This document shows positions 1 through 8,266 of a DNA stretch of 38,911 bases, piece by piece. The stretch spans positions 1 through 38,911 of the forward strand of contig JAJCYC010000222.1 in NCBI GenBank assembly GCA_029263115.1, given 5' to 3'. The notes under the pieces were generated by a model. It saw only the letters and a list, made by a program, of their open reading frames with translations. It was not told the DNA's origin and searched no databases. The position numbers and the translations under genes were made by a program. The stretch is from Pseudonocardia sp. (GTDB lineage: Bacteria; Actinomycetota; Actinomycetes; Mycobacteriales; Pseudonocardiaceae). The number at the start of each line of letters is the position of its first letter. Position 1 is the first letter of the stretch.

Positions 1-939
1 TACCTGCTGCACGCCTACTTCGGCCGCAACGGCCGCGAGGAGGCCGAGGCGCTGCTGCAGCGCAACTCCGGTGACCTCGACTCGCCGCGCATCCTGGGCG
101 CGTTCAACGAGGAGACCCCGGACTGGCTGTCGTTCTTCATGTTCACCTACTTCACCGACCGGGACGGCAAGTACCAGCTCGGCACGCTGAAGGAGTCCGC
201 GTTCGACCCGTTGAGCCGCACCTGTGAGTTCATGCTCAAGGAGGAGGCCCACCACATGTTCGTGGGCACCACCGGGGTGGACCGGGTGGTCACCCGCACC
301 GCGGAGCTGATGCACGAGCACGACAGCGAGGAGGTCGCCACGCACGGGGGCATCCCGCTGGACCTGATCCAGCGCTACATCAACTTCCACTACTCGGTGA
401 GCCTGGACCTGTTCGGTTCCGAGCAGTCCACCAACGCGGCGAACTACTTCACCGCCGGCCTGAAGGGCCGCTGGCAGGAGGAGCGGCGCAAGGACGACCA
501 CGTGCTCACCGACGACTCGGCCGCGCTCGACGTGGTCCGTGACGGCGCCCTGACCACCGACGAGGTGCCCGCCCTGCTCGCGCTGAACCAGGACCTGCGC
601 GGTGAGTACGTCAACGACTGCCAGAGCGGCCTCAAGCGGTGGAACCGGATCCTGGAGCGGGCCGGCATCGAGCGGCGGCTGAGCCTGCCGCACACCGGCT
701 TCAACCGGGAGGTGGGACTGTTCGCCGAGCACCACATCACCCCGTCCGGCGAGCTGGTCGCCGCCGACGCCTGGGCCGCGAAGCGGGAAACCTGGCTGCC
801 CAGCGAGTCCGACAAGGCGCACGTCCGCTCGCTGATGCGCCCGGTGTACGAGCCGGGCAGGATCGCCGGCTGGATCGCCCCGCCGAGCAACGGCATCAAC
901 GGCCGGCCGGTCGACTTCGAATACGTACACCTGCCCTGA
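1..939 (+). CDS. boxB: Benzoyl-CoA 2,3-epoxidase subunit B (BoxB), 3' part
   Basis: The reading frame is open from base 1, so the 5' end lies outside the window; about 312 C-terminal residues are present. BoxB is the di-iron oxygenase that, with the reductase BoxA, epoxidises benzoyl-CoA in the aerobic CoA-dependent benzoate pathway. The carboxylate-rich motif KEEAHHMFVG (bases 238-267) is a typical iron-ligand EE-x-H segment, followed by the conserved stretches RYINFHYSVSLDLFGSEQS and NDCQSGLKRWNRILERAGI. It ends normally at TGA 937-939. No boxA or boxC is visible, and they may lie upstream. The alcohol dehydrogenase and crotonase at 10-12 kb could belong to the same catabolic theme. I am confident of the family from sequence recall. 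Confidence 0.9.
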   Translation, partial: YLLHAYFGRNGREEAEALLQRNSGDLDSPRILGAFNEETPDWLSFFMFTYFTDRDGKYQLGTLKESAFDPLSRTCEFMLKEEAHHMFVGTTGVDRVVTRTAELMHEHDSEEVATHGGIPLDLIQRYINFHYSVSLDLFGSEQSTNAANYFTAGLKGRWQEERRKDDHVLTDDSAALDVVRDGALTTDEVPALLALNQDLRGEYVNDCQSGLKRWNRILERAGIERRLSLPHTGFNREVGLFAEHHITPSGELVAADAWAAKRETWLPSESDKAHVRSLMRPVYEPGRIAGWIAPPSNGINGRPVDFEYVHLP

Positions 940-943
940 GCCC

Positions 944-955
944 CCGGTGCACCGG
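944..955. promoter_or_regulatory. 12-bp perfect palindrome between boxB and the MurJ-like gene
   Basis: CCGGTGCACCGG is a perfect palindrome directly after the boxB stop and about 45 bases before the next start. It could be an operator or the core of a weak hairpin. At this GC content short GC palindromes are common, so support is low. Confidence 0.25.
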
Positions 956-987
956 CCAGGTGCGGCGCCGGTGGCGGATACCGCGTC

Positions 988-995
988 GATACTGT
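988..995 (+). promoter_or_regulatory. Probable -10 element for the MurJ-like gene
   Basis: GATACT (988-993, overlapping TACTGT 990-995) lies 6-8 bases before ATG 1002. This spacing recurs in front of many genes of the window and fits leaderless transcription, although the intervening bases (GCGGGG) could also pair weakly with 16S rRNA. Confidence 0.4.
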
Positions 996-1001
996 GCGGG
1001 G

Positions 1002-2645
1002 ATGAGTGACGCAGGGGCGAACCACGCCACCCCCGACACGTCTGCGGCAGGCTCCACCGCCCGCGCGTCGGTGACCGTGGCGGTGTGGACGCTGGTCAGC
1101 CGGCTGACCGGCCTGCTGCGCATCGTGGTGATCGGCGCGGTGCTCGGTCCGACGTTCTTCGCCAACTCGTTCCTGGCGGCGAACACCGTGCCCAACCAGG
1201 TCTACACGGTGATCGCCGGGCCGATCCTGGCCCTGGTCGTGGTGCCGGCGCTGGTGCGGGAGCTCGCCGGGCACGGCGCCCGGCGCTCGACCGAGCTGCT
1301 CGGCCGGGTCGCCGGATACCTGCTGAAGGCATCCGCGCTCACCGCCGCCGCCCTGGCGCTGGCCTCGCCGCTGGTCGCCTTCGCGGTCACCGCCGGGATC
1401 CCGGACGAGGCCGCCCGCGAGCGCGGCTGGCAGCTCACCGTGCTGGTGCTGGTGTTCGTCGCGCCGCAGGTGGTCTGCTACACCGTCGCCGCGCTCGGTG
1501 CCGCCGCGCAGCAGGCCCGGGGCCGGTTCGCGCTGGCCGCCGCCGCGCCGGCCCTGGAGAACATCGGGCTGATGGCCACGATGACCGCCGTCGCGCTCTG
1601 GTACGAGCCGGGTGTCGAGGTCCAGCAGGTGCCGCTGGGCATGGTGCTCGTCCTCGGCATCGGCTCCACTCTGTCGGTCGCCGTGCACGCCGCCACCCAG
1701 CTGTTCGGCGCCCACCAGGCCGGCCTGACCATCACCGTGCGCCGGGGCTGGCAGACCGACCCGGCGGCATGCGAGGTCACCCGGCGGATGCGCCAGTCGG
1801 TGGTGGTCGCGGCGTTCCCGTCGCTGTCGATGTTCGCCATGCTCGCGGTGGCGGCCACCGTGCCCGGTGGGGTGTTCGTGTTCCAGGCCGCGATGTCGGT
1901 GTACTTCGTGATCGCCGCGATCGGTGCCAAGGCGGTCACCGTGGCGGTGCTGCCCGGGATGAGCGCCGCGGGCAAGGGCGACGACCCGGCGCGCTTCGGC
2001 ACGGCCTGGCGGCAGGCGTTGAGCTTCTCACTGACCCCGAGCCTGCCGGCGATGCTGCTGCTGGTCGCGTTCGCCGAGCCGGTGGCGGCCACCCTGGCCA
2101 ACGGCGAGCTGCACGACCCGGTGATCGTCAGCGTGCTGGCGGCGTGCCTGGTGGTGTTCGCCCTGGCCCAGATCCCGGACGCGGTCACCGAGGTGACGAA
2201 GCAGGCCATGTTCGCCCGGCTGGACGTGGACGGTCCCCGGCTGGTCAGCACGGTGATGTTGGCCGTGCGGTTGGCGGTGGCGCTGGCCGCGCTGCTGCTG
2301 CCGGCCGGCTTGCCCCGGCTGGTCGGGCTGTCCTGCGCGGTGCTGCTGGCCGATGTGATCGCCGCGATCCTGTCACTGGGCATGGTGCGCCGGCGTATCC
2401 GCCCGCAACGGCTGGTCGACGGGCGACGGCTCGGCGTGATCGGGGTGGCCTCGGCGACCATGCTGCCGGCGGCGGCGGCCGGGTCCTGGCTGGTCCGGGA
2501 GAAGGTGCACGACCGGCTGCCGCAGATGATCGTCGGGATCGGGCTGGGCGGGGTCGCGGTGGTGTGCTTCGCCGTGGTGCTCGCCTGGCTCACCGGGCAG
2601 TTGCCCTCACTGGTCGACAAGCTGCGCGCCCGGCTACCCGGCTGA
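1002..2645 (+). CDS. MurJ/MviN-like lipid flippase, intact copy
   Basis: A 547-residue polytopic membrane protein of the MOP/MurJ family, which flips lipid-linked precursors such as lipid II across the membrane. The N-terminal TVAVWTLVSRLTGLLRIVVIG and the TVPNQVYTVIAGP region are typical family signatures, with about a dozen further hydrophobic segments up to the C-terminus. ATG 1002 is chosen because the family N-terminus begins soon after it and a -10-like element precedes it. It lacks the long pseudokinase tail of mycobacterial MviN, so it is probably an accessory paralogue and not the essential MurJ. It converges with the FemAB-like gene, with only 11 bases between stops. A C-terminal fragment of a second copy lies at 8265-8897. 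Its cargo is unknown. Confidence 0.85.
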   Translation: MSDAGANHATPDTSAAGSTARASVTVAVWTLVSRLTGLLRIVVIGAVLGPTFFANSFLAANTVPNQVYTVIAGPILALVVVPALVRELAGHGARRSTELLGRVAGYLLKASALTAAALALASPLVAFAVTAGIPDEAARERGWQLTVLVLVFVAPQVVCYTVAALGAAAQQARGRFALAAAAPALENIGLMATMTAVALWYEPGVEVQQVPLGMVLVLGIGSTLSVAVHAATQLFGAHQAGLTITVRRGWQTDPAACEVTRRMRQSVVVAAFPSLSMFAMLAVAATVPGGVFVFQAAMSVYFVIAAIGAKAVTVAVLPGMSAAGKGDDPARFGTAWRQALSFSLTPSLPAMLLLVAFAEPVAATLANGELHDPVIVSVLAACLVVFALAQIPDAVTEVTKQAMFARLDVDGPRLVSTVMLAVRLAVALAALLLPAGLPRLVGLSCAVLLADVIAAILSLGMVRRRIRPQRLVDGRRLGVIGVASATMLPAAAAGSWLVREKVHDRLPQMIVGIGLGGVAVVCFAVVLAWLTGQLPSLVDKLRARLPG

Positions 2646-2656
2646 CCCGCCGCGGC

Positions 2657-3823
2657 TCACCGATCGGTGCCGGAACCCCTGCCCTGCCGCATCCAGGTGC
2701 GGGCCCGGTCCATCAACGCCCGACCGCGCCTACCCGAGCCCAGCTTGTCGTAGCCGAAGCGCAGTATCGGCGAGGAGATCAGCTCGACCGCGCCCGGGTA
2801 GCGGTGCAGGTGCCCGCCGAACGCCACCTTGAACCGGTCCGGGCCGGGCAGGTTCTCCGAGCGGAAGCCCTCGGCGAGCAGGATGCCGACCGCCGACGCG
2901 GACAGCCCGCCCATGTCGAACTCGCGCAGGCCGTGTGCCTTCGCCCACTTCATCGCCTCCCAGTCCAGCGCGGAGGTGACGCTCAGCTTGGTGGCCGGGC
3001 TGGACCGGTCGAGCCCGGTGAGCCGGCAGCGCAACACCCCGCCGCAGACGGTGAACAGCTCGGCCGCGACCGGCACGCCGTCCACCTCGCCGACGAAGAT
3101 CTCCACGTGTTCACCGACGGCCAGCTCCTGGTGCAGCGCCCGCACGTAGTCCGGGGACAGCTCGGTGAACCCCTGGTGGGCGGCCGATCGGCTGATCAGG
3201 TCGGTGAGCACCGAGACGTCCGCCGGACCACCGCGCCGCACCGTCACCCCGGAGCGCTCCCACTTGCCCGTCCAACGGCGGATCCGCTTGGCCAGGCCCG
3301 CGCGCAGGGCCGCCTCGTCGGGCGACAGGTCGATCCGGACCGTGGCCGCCGGCGCCACACCGGCGGTGGACGCCCGGAACCCACACTCGAGCAGCTCGAC
3401 GGTGACATCTGCGTGGCCGTCGGTCGGCTGGACGAACAGCGCGGCGAGCCGACCGCCGGCCAGCAGCCGCATCTGTTCGGCAAGGGCCCCGACGCAGGCC
3501 GCGCGGGGGGCCTCGGGGGCGACCAGCGGGCCGTAGGAGACGTAACCGATCCGGCCGAGCAGCGGCAACGACCGCAGCAATACCTGCGCGCCGGCGAGCA
3601 GCTCGCCACCCCGCCGGGCGAACAGGTACAGCGGAGCGTAACCGGCGCGGCGCCGGACCGAGGACCAGCCGCTGAGTTGGGTCACGTCACTGCCCGGCAC
3701 CCGGGCGACCAGCTTGTCCCACTCGCCCAGCGCAGCGGGCCCCGGATCGGCTGAGACCGCGACCCTGATCGCCCGGTCAGCGGTTGACGACCGGCGGGTG
3801 GCCACCTCGTGCTCAGCCTTCAC
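2657..3823 (-). CDS. FemAB-like aminoacyl/acyl transferase (GNAT fold), intact copy
   Basis: A 388-residue soluble protein with the tandem GNAT arrangement of FemAB/FemX-type enzymes, which add amino acids (often from aminoacyl-tRNA) to peptidoglycan precursors. Relatives also occur in exopolysaccharide clusters. Recognisable segments are the N-terminal VTQLSGWSSV, the AKRIRRWTGKWERSGVTVRRG region, a GVPVAAELFTVCGGVL strand pair, and the terminal LREFDMGG plus FKVAFGGHLHRYPGAVEL. GTG 3823 is the start; TAGGGT lies 8 bases before it on this strand, as in other leaderless genes here. The acceptor and donor cannot be read from sequence; a plain N-acetyltransferase-like role is an alternative. 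A broken homologue lies at 6865-8049. Confidence 0.75.
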   Translation of the reverse strand: MKAEHEVATRRSSTADRAIRVAVSADPGPAALGEWDKLVARVPGSDVTQLSGWSSVRRRAGYAPLYLFARRGGELLAGAQVLLRSLPLLGRIGYVSYGPLVAPEAPRAACVGALAEQMRLLAGGRLAALFVQPTDGHADVTVELLECGFRASTAGVAPAATVRIDLSPDEAALRAGLAKRIRRWTGKWERSGVTVRRGGPADVSVLTDLISRSAAHQGFTELSPDYVRALHQELAVGEHVEIFVGEVDGVPVAAELFTVCGGVLRCRLTGLDRSSPATKLSVTSALDWEAMKWAKAHGLREFDMGGLSASAVGILLAEGFRSENLPGPDRFKVAFGGHLHRYPGAVELISSPILRFGYDKLGSGRRGRALMDRARTWMRQGRGSGTDR

Positions 3824-3831
3824 GATCGACG

Positions 3832-3837
3832 ACCCTA
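3832..3837 (-). promoter_or_regulatory. Probable -10 element (TAGGGT) for the FemAB-like gene
   Basis: TAGGGT on the minus strand is followed by 8 bases and GTG 3823. There is no ribosome-binding site between them, so a leaderless start is likely. Confidence 0.4.
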
Positions 3838-3913
3838 GCAGCGTCCGAACCCCTCATGACCAACGCTCCGTAACCGTGTCGGTGGACCTTGCGAGGCCGC
3901 CCCCGCCCACCCT

Positions 3914-3944
3914 GAACCATCGGACGGTTCGGACCGTTCGAACC
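3914..3944. promoter_or_regulatory. Overlapping inverted repeats upstream of the FemAB-like gene
   Basis: GAACC (3914-3918) pairs with GGTTC (3926-3930), and GGTTCG (3926-3931) pairs with CGAACC (3939-3944). The cluster of three alternating half-sites, about 90-120 bases upstream of GTG 3823, looks like an operator. No cognate regulator is adjacent. Confidence 0.3.
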
Positions 3945-4008
3945 CAGCCTGTCAGAGTCCACACGCGTCCGCCGTAGGCCCTGACGATGCCCTCGTTGGC
4001 AGCCACAT

Positions 4009-4170
4009 ACCACGTACCAGCCAGTACCCGGGAGCCGACACCTCGACCCTGGTGGCGATCTCGTAGGTGCCCCGCTTGTTCAGCATGGCAAGCTGGGCGA
4101 CCGGGTCGACGTGGTCCAGGACGAACCGCTCGTCCAGCTCCTCGCGGTGCCGGGCGACCATCTCCAGAAC
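4009..4170 (-). pseudogene. Inverted fragment of an ATP-grasp ligase gene
   Basis: Read on the minus strand, about 54 codons encode a peptide strongly similar to the intact ATP-grasp protein at 4541-5749. For example, ERFVLDHVDPVAQLAMLNKR corresponds to ERFVLDQFDPDAQLAFLNKR in the intact copy, followed by TYEIATRVEV and WLVRG. Homology stops abruptly on both sides, and none of the catalytic ATP-grasp region remains. It lies in the opposite orientation to the intact gene, so it is not a simple in-place duplication. I read it as a remnant of a second copy of the locus. The match is seen directly; the history is inference. Confidence 0.8.
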
Positions 4171-4324
4171 CACAGCCGTTGCCCACTCATGCACTGCATG
4201 GTCACCGAAGGAATCGTACTGGCACGGCCGATCACCCCCGTGACCGCGGCCCAGCGGGCGCCCTGGCTCGGGTGCGGCACCGGGGACGTGACGACTGCGG
4301 GCAGCCTTCGCGGGTGGCCAGGCT

Positions 4325-4430
4325 GAGGTGTTCTCCCGCTGCGACCCGGCTGGCCAGGCACTGTGGCAGGTGCGGGGACGCGAGCGGATCCGGCTCCACC
4401 CGACGACGACCCGTTCCTCGAGCGCGGACC
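4325..4430 (+). pseudogene. Fragment of the JmjC/cupin-like gene (remnant 1)
   Basis: The bases encode RCDPAGQALWQVRGRERIRL, matching HCDPAGQALWQVRGRKRIWL of the intact gene at 8959-9882 (about base 9367 onward). The usual iron-ligand His is replaced by Arg. About 60 bases in, the match continues (PFLE against PFLR) only after a 1-base frameshift near 4407. A weaker upstream match, MHCMVTEGI near 4190-4216 against MHTMADDI of the intact protein, suggests the remnant once extended leftward with an internal deletion. It is plainly non-functional. Confidence 0.8.
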
Positions 4431-4540
4431 CCCGTGCCCGAAACCACGACTCGAAGGGATCGGAAACACCGACTCGCCGGCAGCTCAGGACCGGCGGTCG
4501 TTACCGTGGGCGCCGACATCGACAGAAGGTGGGAACGCGC

Positions 4541-5749
4541 GTGACAGCTTCAACCTCCGAAACCCCGCGCCCGCCGGCGATCGTATGCGGCGGGCATCCG
4601 CAGGCGCTGTCTGCCGGACGCAGCCTCGCCGGGCTGGGTGTTCCGGTCTACGGCGTCGGTGTCGCACCCCAACTGCGGCTGTCCCGGGCGTTCACCCGGG
4701 TGTTCTCCCTCGGCAACAAGCAGGGTGACGGGCAGGCTCGGCTGGACTGGTTGATGGGGCCCGAGGGTGCTCTCCTGGCCGGCGCGGTCCTGCTGACGAC
4801 CGACGACGTGGCGCTCGAGATGGCGGCACTGCACCGGGACAGGTTGGCCGAGCGTTTCGTGCTGGACCAGTTCGACCCGGACGCCCAGCTGGCTTTCCTG
4901 AACAAACGGACCACCTACGAGATCGCCACCAGGGCCGAGGTGCCGACCCCCAGGTTCTGGCTGGTGCGCGGAACCGAGCAACTGCGAGCGAGGCGCTCGG
5001 AGTTCGTCTACCCGCTGCTGGTCAAGCCGCTGCTCTCGCACGAGTACCAGGCGAAGTTTCCGGGCAAGTTCCGTCGGGCCTTCTCCTTCGAACAGTTGCT
5101 GCAGCACTACGCGGCGATGGGCGAGGCCGGCATCGAGGTCATGCTGGTGGAGATGATCCCGGGCCCGGACACCCAGCTCTACAGCTACTTCACCTACCTG
5201 GACGACGACGGCGAGCCGACCTTCGACTACTGCAAGCAGGTCATCCGGCGCTTCCCACCGAGCGAGGGTTTCGCGACCTACCACGTCACCCACGACCTCG
5301 TGCCGAATCTGCGCGCCCAGGCACTGCGGCTGTTCCGCGCCGCTGGCCTGCGCGGCGTGGTCAACGTCGAGTTCAAGATGGACACCCGCGACCGGCAGCT
5401 CAAGCTGATCGAGGTCAATGCCCGTCTGGCTGGATCCAACGCACTGGTCGTGAACGCCGGCATCGACCTGGCCCAACTGATCTATCGGCGCTCGCTCGGT
5501 GAGCAGGTGAGCTGGCCGACGACCTACCCGCGGGGTCTGCGGCTGTGGACTCCCGGCGACGACGTGCGGGCCATGCTCGCCATGCGCCGGGCCGGCGAGA
5601 TCACCGTCGTTGAGTACCTGCGCAGCATCGCGTACCGGAAGCGTGTACCGATCATGCGCTGGAACGACCCTGGTCCGGCGCTGGCCAGGGCATACGGTCG
5701 GATCGGCCGGATGCTGACCGGACGGGTCCGCAAGGTCGAGCAGCGCTGA
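4541..5749 (+). CDS. ATP-grasp carboxylate-amine ligase, intact copy
   Basis: A 402-residue protein of the ATP-grasp superfamily related to COG3919/D-aspartate-ligase-like enzymes, which join a carboxylate to an amine through an acyl phosphate. Visible parts are an N-terminal Rossmann-like domain (AIVCGGHPQALSAGRSLAGL), a nucleotide-binding central part (YPLLVKPLLSHEYQ; EMIPGPDTQLYSYF), and the metal-binding end: NVEFK with E277, and IEVNAR with E291, N293 and R295. GTG 4541 is chosen because AAGGTGGGA lies just upstream; the open frame extends further left, but that part is the cupin remnant. Substrates are unknown. In this locus it could attach an amino acid to a lipid-linked precursor. A fragment of a second copy lies inverted at 4009-4170. 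Confidence 0.85.
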   Translation: MTASTSETPRPPAIVCGGHPQALSAGRSLAGLGVPVYGVGVAPQLRLSRAFTRVFSLGNKQGDGQARLDWLMGPEGALLAGAVLLTTDDVALEMAALHRDRLAERFVLDQFDPDAQLAFLNKRTTYEIATRAEVPTPRFWLVRGTEQLRARRSEFVYPLLVKPLLSHEYQAKFPGKFRRAFSFEQLLQHYAAMGEAGIEVMLVEMIPGPDTQLYSYFTYLDDDGEPTFDYCKQVIRRFPPSEGFATYHVTHDLVPNLRAQALRLFRAAGLRGVVNVEFKMDTRDRQLKLIEVNARLAGSNALVVNAGIDLAQLIYRRSLGEQVSWPTTYPRGLRLWTPGDDVRAMLAMRRAGEITVVEYLRSIAYRKRVPIMRWNDPGPALARAYGRIGRMLTGRVRKVEQR

Positions 5750-5751
5750 GA

Positions 5752-5820
5752 TCAGGACGCGGCGCCGGTGGCGGCCCGCCAGCGCGGGGGGTAGCCCCAC
5801 GAGCGCAGCACGCCGTTCCG
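5752..5820 (-). pseudogene. C-terminal fragment of the JmjC/cupin-like gene (remnant 2)
   Basis: On the minus strand the sequence encodes RNGVLRSWGYPPRWRAATGA and then a stop. This corresponds to GNGVLRSLGWTPRSRATDGA of the intact cupin-like protein (bases 9680-9739). It is opposite in orientation to the flanking ATP-grasp and 2OG oxygenase genes and lies 2 bases after the ATP-grasp stop. The upstream minus-strand sequence shows no further match, so only this tail survives. Confidence 0.7.
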
Positions 5821-5923
5821 TGAGCTCGCGCCGGTCCTGCAACCGGTTGAATCCGTCGATCCGGACAGTGTCATGCTCGTACCTCCCGTCCCGGACCCGA
5901 CCTCGAGAGTTGGAGAGCCCGCA

Positions 5924-6868
5924 TTGAGCATCGACGAGAGCCAGTCAGCAGAGCCGCTCACGGCGGACTCGGGCCGACCCGCCTCGGCGCCGGACGTCGA
6001 CCCGAGTCAGACCGAGATCGGCGCCAGTCCCGTCTTCACGCATGTCTGGGCGGATTCCGACGAGCTCAATGCGCGAATCCGGCAGTTGGTCGTGGAGCGC
6101 ATGGCGACAACGCCGGGGCTGACGCGGTCGAACTGCGGAGGGTGGCAGTCGGAGCGCGACCTGCAACGGTGGGACGACCCGGCGATCGACGTCCTTCTGG
6201 AGCGGGTACGCGCGATGGTGCGCTCCGTCGTTGTGCGGACCGTCGAGGACCCAGACGACGAGCACCTCGACGGCTGGGAAATCAGAGCGTGGGCGAACGT
6301 CAACCAACTCGACGACAGGGTTGCACCGCACGACCACGCGGGTGGGCTCAACATCTGGGCGGCCATCTACTACGTCGACTGCAAGGAGAGCTCCGCGGCG
6401 GCCACCAGCGGGATCACCAGGTTCATCGACGTGAGCGGGGTGCCGCGACCCATCCGGAACGGCACGCGGACGACGACAGGCTCGGGTAGCTCAGCCGGCC
6501 GCAACGGGGACCGGCGGTACCGGTGTGCCGATCCCGAGCGGGACTGGGAACACGATCTACAGGTCGAGCCGACACCCGGCAAGATGGTGATGTTCCCGGC
6601 GAACCTGCCCCACTACGTGACGCCGTATCTCGGCACCGAGAAGCGAATCACGATCGCGTTCAACCTGTGCCACACCAGGTTCCTCGTCTCCGACTTCGAG
6701 AGCCTGTCCTCGCGGCACCGAATGCTGTGGCGGGACTACCGAGGTCTCATGCTGATGAGGCGCGCGGCGCGGGCCAAGATACGTGACGCACTGGCCAGCG
6801 TCGTGCCGGTGGAGAGATGGCCGGCCCCGGTCCACCGCAAGCTCGTGAACACCGACTACCTCGGTTAG
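5924..6868 (+). CDS. 2OG-Fe(II) oxygenase superfamily protein (PF13759/TIGR02466-like)
   Basis: Predicted non-haem iron, 2-oxoglutarate-dependent hydroxylase of 314 residues. The double-stranded beta-helix signatures are present: WANVNQLDDRVAPHDHAGG with H136 and H138, MVMFPANLPHYVTPY with H230, and EKRITIAFN with R241 for 2-oxoglutarate. TTG 5924 is favoured because GGAGAG (5912-5917) sits at correct spacing; an in-frame ATG at 5873 has no such site and would add 17 residues. A Ser/Arg/Gly-rich insert (about residues 184-202) is unusual. Codon use looks visibly less GC3-extreme than in the surrounding genes, a hint of separate acquisition. Its stop TAG (6866-6868) overlaps the stop of the convergent FemAB pseudogene. 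The substrate is unknown; a free or tethered amino acid is plausible. Confidence 0.75.
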   Translation: MSIDESQSAEPLTADSGRPASAPDVDPSQTEIGASPVFTHVWADSDELNARIRQLVVERMATTPGLTRSNCGGWQSERDLQRWDDPAIDVLLERVRAMVRSVVVRTVEDPDDEHLDGWEIRAWANVNQLDDRVAPHDHAGGLNIWAAIYYVDCKESSAAATSGITRFIDVSGVPRPIRNGTRTTTGSGSSAGRNGDRRYRCADPERDWEHDLQVEPTPGKMVMFPANLPHYVTPYLGTEKRITIAFNLCHTRFLVSDFESLSSRHRMLWRDYRGLMLMRRAARAKIRDALASVVPVERWPAPVHRKLVNTDYLG

Positions 6869-8049
6869 TTTAGTGTTGCGAGGCACCAACTGTGCTCACC
6901 GGCGCGTTCGATCGCCAGGTCCACCGCCCGAGCCACCCGCTCCAGGTAGGCCGGCAGCCACCGTGAGGACCGCGCTCTTGGTGGCCTGGTAAAGACGGGC
7001 CTGGGCGGCGGCCGCGGGGATCCGCTCGAGGGTGAAGGTGTACACCGGTTCCTCGTGCGTGCCGAAGCCGCGCTTGAACCTGCGCAGCTCCTCGAGCTGG
7101 GAGAGTCCGAAGTCGTAGCTGCACCGGCCCTGGTCGCAGGCCGACTCGATGGCCTGCCGGTGCAGCAACTCGTTGGCTCCGGTTCCCCGGCAGCGCTGCT
7201 TGTCCATCGCCCCGCGCCAGTAGACGGTGTGCGCACCGCCGTCCAGCACGATGATGCCGGCCAACGGCTGACCGTCCTGCCGGGCCAGGTACACCGTGCA
7301 GCGGGTGCCGAGCGCCCGGGCCACCGCCTCGAGCCGGCCGCGCGGGTGCTCCCGGCGATACCGCCAGCGCATGATCTGGACCGGATAGTTGCGGTCGCGG
7401 GCCCACCGGTCGACCGAGGCGCGATACAGCTCGTCGAACGCCCCCACCAGCCGCCCCGTGCTGTCCGCCTCGATCGTCACGCCCCGGCGCTCGGCCTTGC
7501 GGGACGCCGAACGCACCTTGCTGCTGAACCGGTCCGCCCAGACCGGGTCGAACCCCCCGTGCAGGTCGAGCACATCGGAACGGCGGTCGTGGTGTGCACC
7601 GACCGGGGTACCGCCGGCCCCCAGGCCCGGGCGTCGTCCCCGCCGACCACGACCTGGGTACGCAGCCCGGCCCGGCCGACCTCGTGCACCAGCGCGCGCA
7701 GCTGGTCGGTCCGCAGCGGACCGTCCTCGGTGACGAACCCGCCGGAGGCCACCCCCAGGTTCCAGTTGTTCGGCGGCGCGGCGAAGACGCCGGGCAGCCG
7801 GGGAAGCGCGTGGCGGGGCAGCACGACCCGGCGGCCGTCGACCCGGAGCAGGAGCGTGGCATCGGTGAAGGCGCTGCCCGCCCGGATGCAGTCCGCCCAC
7901 TGCGGGGTCTTCGTCAGAGCGAGGCCGGGATCGCCCGAGGCCATCTCCAGCCAGGCCGGACGGGCGGCGTCGCCGACCGCCTCGACGGTGACCCGGTGCC
8001 CGGACGAAATCAACGATTCCAGCCCTTCGACTCGACGAACCGGCCCCAC
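6865..8049 (-). pseudogene. FemAB-like transferase gene, broken by two frameshifts
   Basis: A FemAB/GNAT-like protein is readable only by changing frame twice on the minus strand. Segment 1 (8049 to about 7585) includes TPQWADCIRAG, APPNNWNLGVASGG and WGPAVPRSVHTTT. Segment 2 (about 7575 to 6960) includes SDVLDLHGGFDPVWADRFSS, KVRSASRKAERRGV, AGIIVLDGG and SYDFGLSQLEELRRFKRGFG. Segment 3 (6957 to 6865) includes LPAYLERVARAVDLAIERAG. The two joins, near 7575-7590 and 6957-6965, each need a single-base change. It is a relative of the intact gene at 2657-3823, not a close copy. Genuine decay fits the surrounding remnants, but sequencing error cannot be excluded from sequence alone. The true start is uncertain. 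Confidence 0.75.
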
Positions 8050-8206
8050 GCCCCGGCCGAAGATCCGGCCCGGGCCCCCGCGGGGGTCAGTGACGCAGCC
8101 GTCAGACTAGATGGCGAACGTCGAGCAGCCCTGTCGCAGGGCGCGCCCCTGCCCGCTCGGCGCGCCGACGGCCCCGGAGGTCACGATGGCCCGATCGGCC
8201 GGCCCG

Positions 8207-8266
8207 ACCGGGCAGGGGCCCACCGGGCAGGGCGCCACCGGGCAGGGCGCCACCGGGCAGCGCGGG
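8207..8266 (+). repeat. 15-bp tandem repeat, four units
   Basis: Units begin ACCGGGCAG and run 8207-8221, 8222-8236, 8237-8251 and 8252-8266. Units 2 and 3 are identical; units 1 and 4 differ at a few bases. It sits exactly where the truncated MurJ copy begins to match its intact relative, so replication slippage or a recombination scar is likely. Confidence 0.85.

Noticed and set aside
1085-3754. Very long plus-strand open frame (889 codons) overlapping the MurJ-like and FemAB-like genes
   Set aside because: Arg/Gly/Ala/Pro-rich translation with no domain, produced by GC-biased third positions of the real genes in other frames; same reasoning for the long frames at 20324-22648, 25852-27156 and 28746-30098.
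3854-4186. Minus-strand 110-codon frame as a separate small gene
   Set aside because: It overlaps the ATP-grasp fragment in another frame and is Arg/Gly-rich without any motif.
4328-4540. N-terminal extension of the ATP-grasp protein up to ATG 4328
   Set aside because: This part encodes the cupin remnant read in frame by chance; GTG 4541 has a good ribosome-binding site and fits the family N-terminus.
6896-7900. The single 334-codon minus frame as an intact FemAB gene
   Set aside because: Its first 110 residues are shadow sequence; the real N-terminal part lies in the frame of 7477-8049, and the real C-terminus in a third frame.
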